Translations under genes and position numbers: made by a program
Shown here: piece by piece, positions 62,148 to 63,305 of the stretch
Position numbering within the stretch: the stretch's first letter is position 1
How the letters are laid out: every line of letters begins with the position of its first letter
Notes under the pieces: generated by a model
The model's input: only the letters and a program-made list of their open reading frames with translations
Database searches by the model: none
Told to the model about the DNA's origin: nothing
Assembly (NCBI RefSeq): GCF_028656955.1
Contig: NZ_JAMDGY010000005.1
Coordinates: 1-63,305 of the forward strand
Direction: 5' to 3'
Length of the DNA: 63,305 nucleotides
Origin: Pseudomonas fontis
Lineage (GTDB): Bacteria > Pseudomonadota > Gammaproteobacteria > Pseudomonadales > Pseudomonadaceae

Positions 62148-63233
62148 TTACTCGTCTGGCACCTGGCCAAGCAAATTGGAGGCACGGCTGCCCAGCAGGG
62201 AGCCGGCCTGGAAATAGCCCATCACCGTACTCACGCTGCGGTGCTCGGTCATTGCCATGACTTCACCTAAAGGTACGCCCTGACGCCCGGCCTCGGTGAC
62301 GAAGCCCGAGCGCAGGCTATGCGCGGCCCAATCGCCCTCAAGGCCTGCCAGTTCGGCGCGACGCTTGACGATCCTCGCGACCTGGTCACCGCACAGCCCG
62401 GCACTGCTGATGCGACCCCCTTTGTACAGGCGGCGAAACAGCGGGCCTTGACTCTCTGGCATCACCGCCAGCCAGGCATTCAGCGCGTGTGCGGCCGGCC
62501 CCTGCAACGGTTTCTCTCGCCGCTCCCCACTGGTGTTGGTCTTCGTTGCGCCAAGCGCGTACAGCCAGGTGTCGACATCCAGCCGTCGCAGGTCCTCGAT
62601 CTGCAGACCAATCACTTCCGAGCGGCGTCGGCCGCCACCACTCCAGGCCAGCAACAGCAGGGCGCGATCGCGCACCCCACGTACACCATCCGTGCACGTG
62701 GCGAGCATCGCCTGTAACGGCTCCAAAACCACGGCGGTCTTCTTGCGGCGTGTCACGCCTTGGCGCGCCTGGGCCTTGTGGGCCTCACGCAGCAGGGTTT
62801 TCACCGCTGGCTGTTCGACGGGGTTGTCCCACCGCTGGAGTCGGTGCCACTTGGCGAGCACCGCCAGGCGGTGACTGACCGTGCTGAAGGCCAGGGCGCC
62901 GGGCTTGCCCTTGACCCCGGCAGCAACCAGCACGGCATCAAATTCTGCGGGCAATAGATGAGTCCAGCCGTCGGCGCCATCCGGACGCGCCAGATGATCG
63001 ACGATGAATTGCACCGCGACCTCCGGCGGTAGCGCGCCGTCCCCAAGCGAGCGCTGGTAGCGCAGTTGCAGCCAGGCCGCCCAGTAGGCGAGGGCGCTGC
63101 GGTAGCTGCGCACCGTATTGGCCGCCGTGCCAGCGGCAATGAAAGCTTCAGCAGCGGCGCGCGTGCTTTCTGCCAAGCCATGCAGGGCCAGCGGCGCTGT
63201 TAACGTCATTTCAACTGGATATGTATTATTCAT
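62148..63233 (-). CDS. Tyrosine recombinase/site-specific integrase
   Basis: A 361-residue integrase, ATG 63233 (a TTG three codons earlier is less likely). N-terminal core-binding domain about 25-140 (TVRSYRSALAYWAAWLQL), catalytic domain from about 165: Arg in SGGGRRRSEVIGL, HSLR (AAHSLRSGF), His in TEHRSVSTVMGYF and nucleophile Tyr in MGYF. Full length, not disrupted. It could mark the border of an integrated element to the right. Unlike the phage integrase fragment at 773, it appears intact. The upstream side reaches the window end at 63305. Confidence 0.88.
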   Translation of the reverse strand: MNNTYPVEMTLTAPLALHGLAESTRAAAEAFIAAGTAANTVRSYRSALAYWAAWLQLRYQRSLGDGALPPEVAVQFIVDHLARPDGADGWTHLLPAEFDAVLVAAGVKGKPGALAFSTVSHRLAVLAKWHRLQRWDNPVEQPAVKTLLREAHKAQARQGVTRRKKTAVVLEPLQAMLATCTDGVRGVRDRALLLLAWSGGGRRRSEVIGLQIEDLRRLDVDTWLYALGATKTNTSGERREKPLQGPAAHALNAWLAVMPESQGPLFRRLYKGGRISSAGLCGDQVARIVKRRAELAGLEGDWAAHSLRSGFVTEAGRQGVPLGEVMAMTEHRSVSTVMGYFQAGSLLGSRASNLLGQVPDE

Positions 63234-63305
63234 TACGTTCAACGTATTATTAATTCAATTATCAAATTATAAGGTCGGATAAGATTTAATTATCAAGGTC
63301 TGCTT

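Noticed and set aside
62148..63233. tRNA attachment site for the right-hand integrase
   Set aside because: I find no tRNA gene or tRNA 3' end near it in this window; the right side is cut by the window end.

Overview
The window looks like chromosomal DNA of a fluorescent Pseudomonas, most likely the P. putida group. This is inferred from the protein families and gene orders (AgmR/PedE/PedF alcohol oxidation genes, NosP-NahK, ecotin, SfnR/SfnB/MsuE sulfur genes). It is supported by many copies of the short palindromic element GCCGGCAAGGCCGGCTCCCACA in spaces between genes, which is typical of P. putida.

Region 1 (1 to about 8,400) is accessory DNA. It holds a gene with a LexA box, a broken phage integrase, a remnant of a phage protein, a CheD-like putative deamidase beside a holin-like protein, an AAC(6')-type acetyltransferase, a complete IS66-family element, and small secreted, lipoprotein and membrane genes. 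Region 2 (8,400-15,500) holds housekeeping and orphan genes: a lipoprotein, small paralogous proteins, a DUF3016 protein, a metallophosphatase, a large autotransporter, a parvulin and ecotin.

Region 3 (15,590-24,900) is metabolic. It has the 3-hydroxybutyrate dehydrogenase/permease pair with a sigma-54 promoter and an adjacent sigma-54 activator. It also has yejABE without the ATPase, a second parvulin, and a DAHP synthase preceded by a transcription attenuator whose leader peptide carries the aromatic run FYFGYWF. Region 4 (25,400-41,400) is the PQQ-dependent alcohol oxidation locus: AgmR, a CXXCW protein, a second LuxR regulator, a pentapeptide protein, the PedE-type quinoprotein, cytochrome c, a SoxYZ-like carrier and a zinc hydrolase. 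Valine-catabolism genes, a porin, the nitric oxide sensor NosP with its kinase NahK, and an aldo/keto reductase follow. Region 5 (41,500-45,500) is a sugar-diacid/glycerate island: MFS transporter, CdaR-type regulator, glycerate kinase.

Region 6 (45,500-62,030) is the most interesting part. It looks like a self-contained organosulfur acquisition system. A nine-gene plus-strand operon (TonB receptor, peptide-type ABC importer, two SfnB/DszC-like flavoproteins, a DszA/SnaA-like monooxygenase, MFS exporter) faces a three-gene minus-strand operon (MsuE flavin reductase, a third DszC-like flavoprotein, an SfnR-like sigma-54 activator). Each operon has a good -24/-12 promoter, and about 95 bp upstream of each lies almost the same palindrome, CTGTTGCC..GCAACAG-like. 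This suggests that the activator controls both operons and itself. An SsuF-like molybdopterin-binding protein follows. The window ends with a second tyrosine recombinase.
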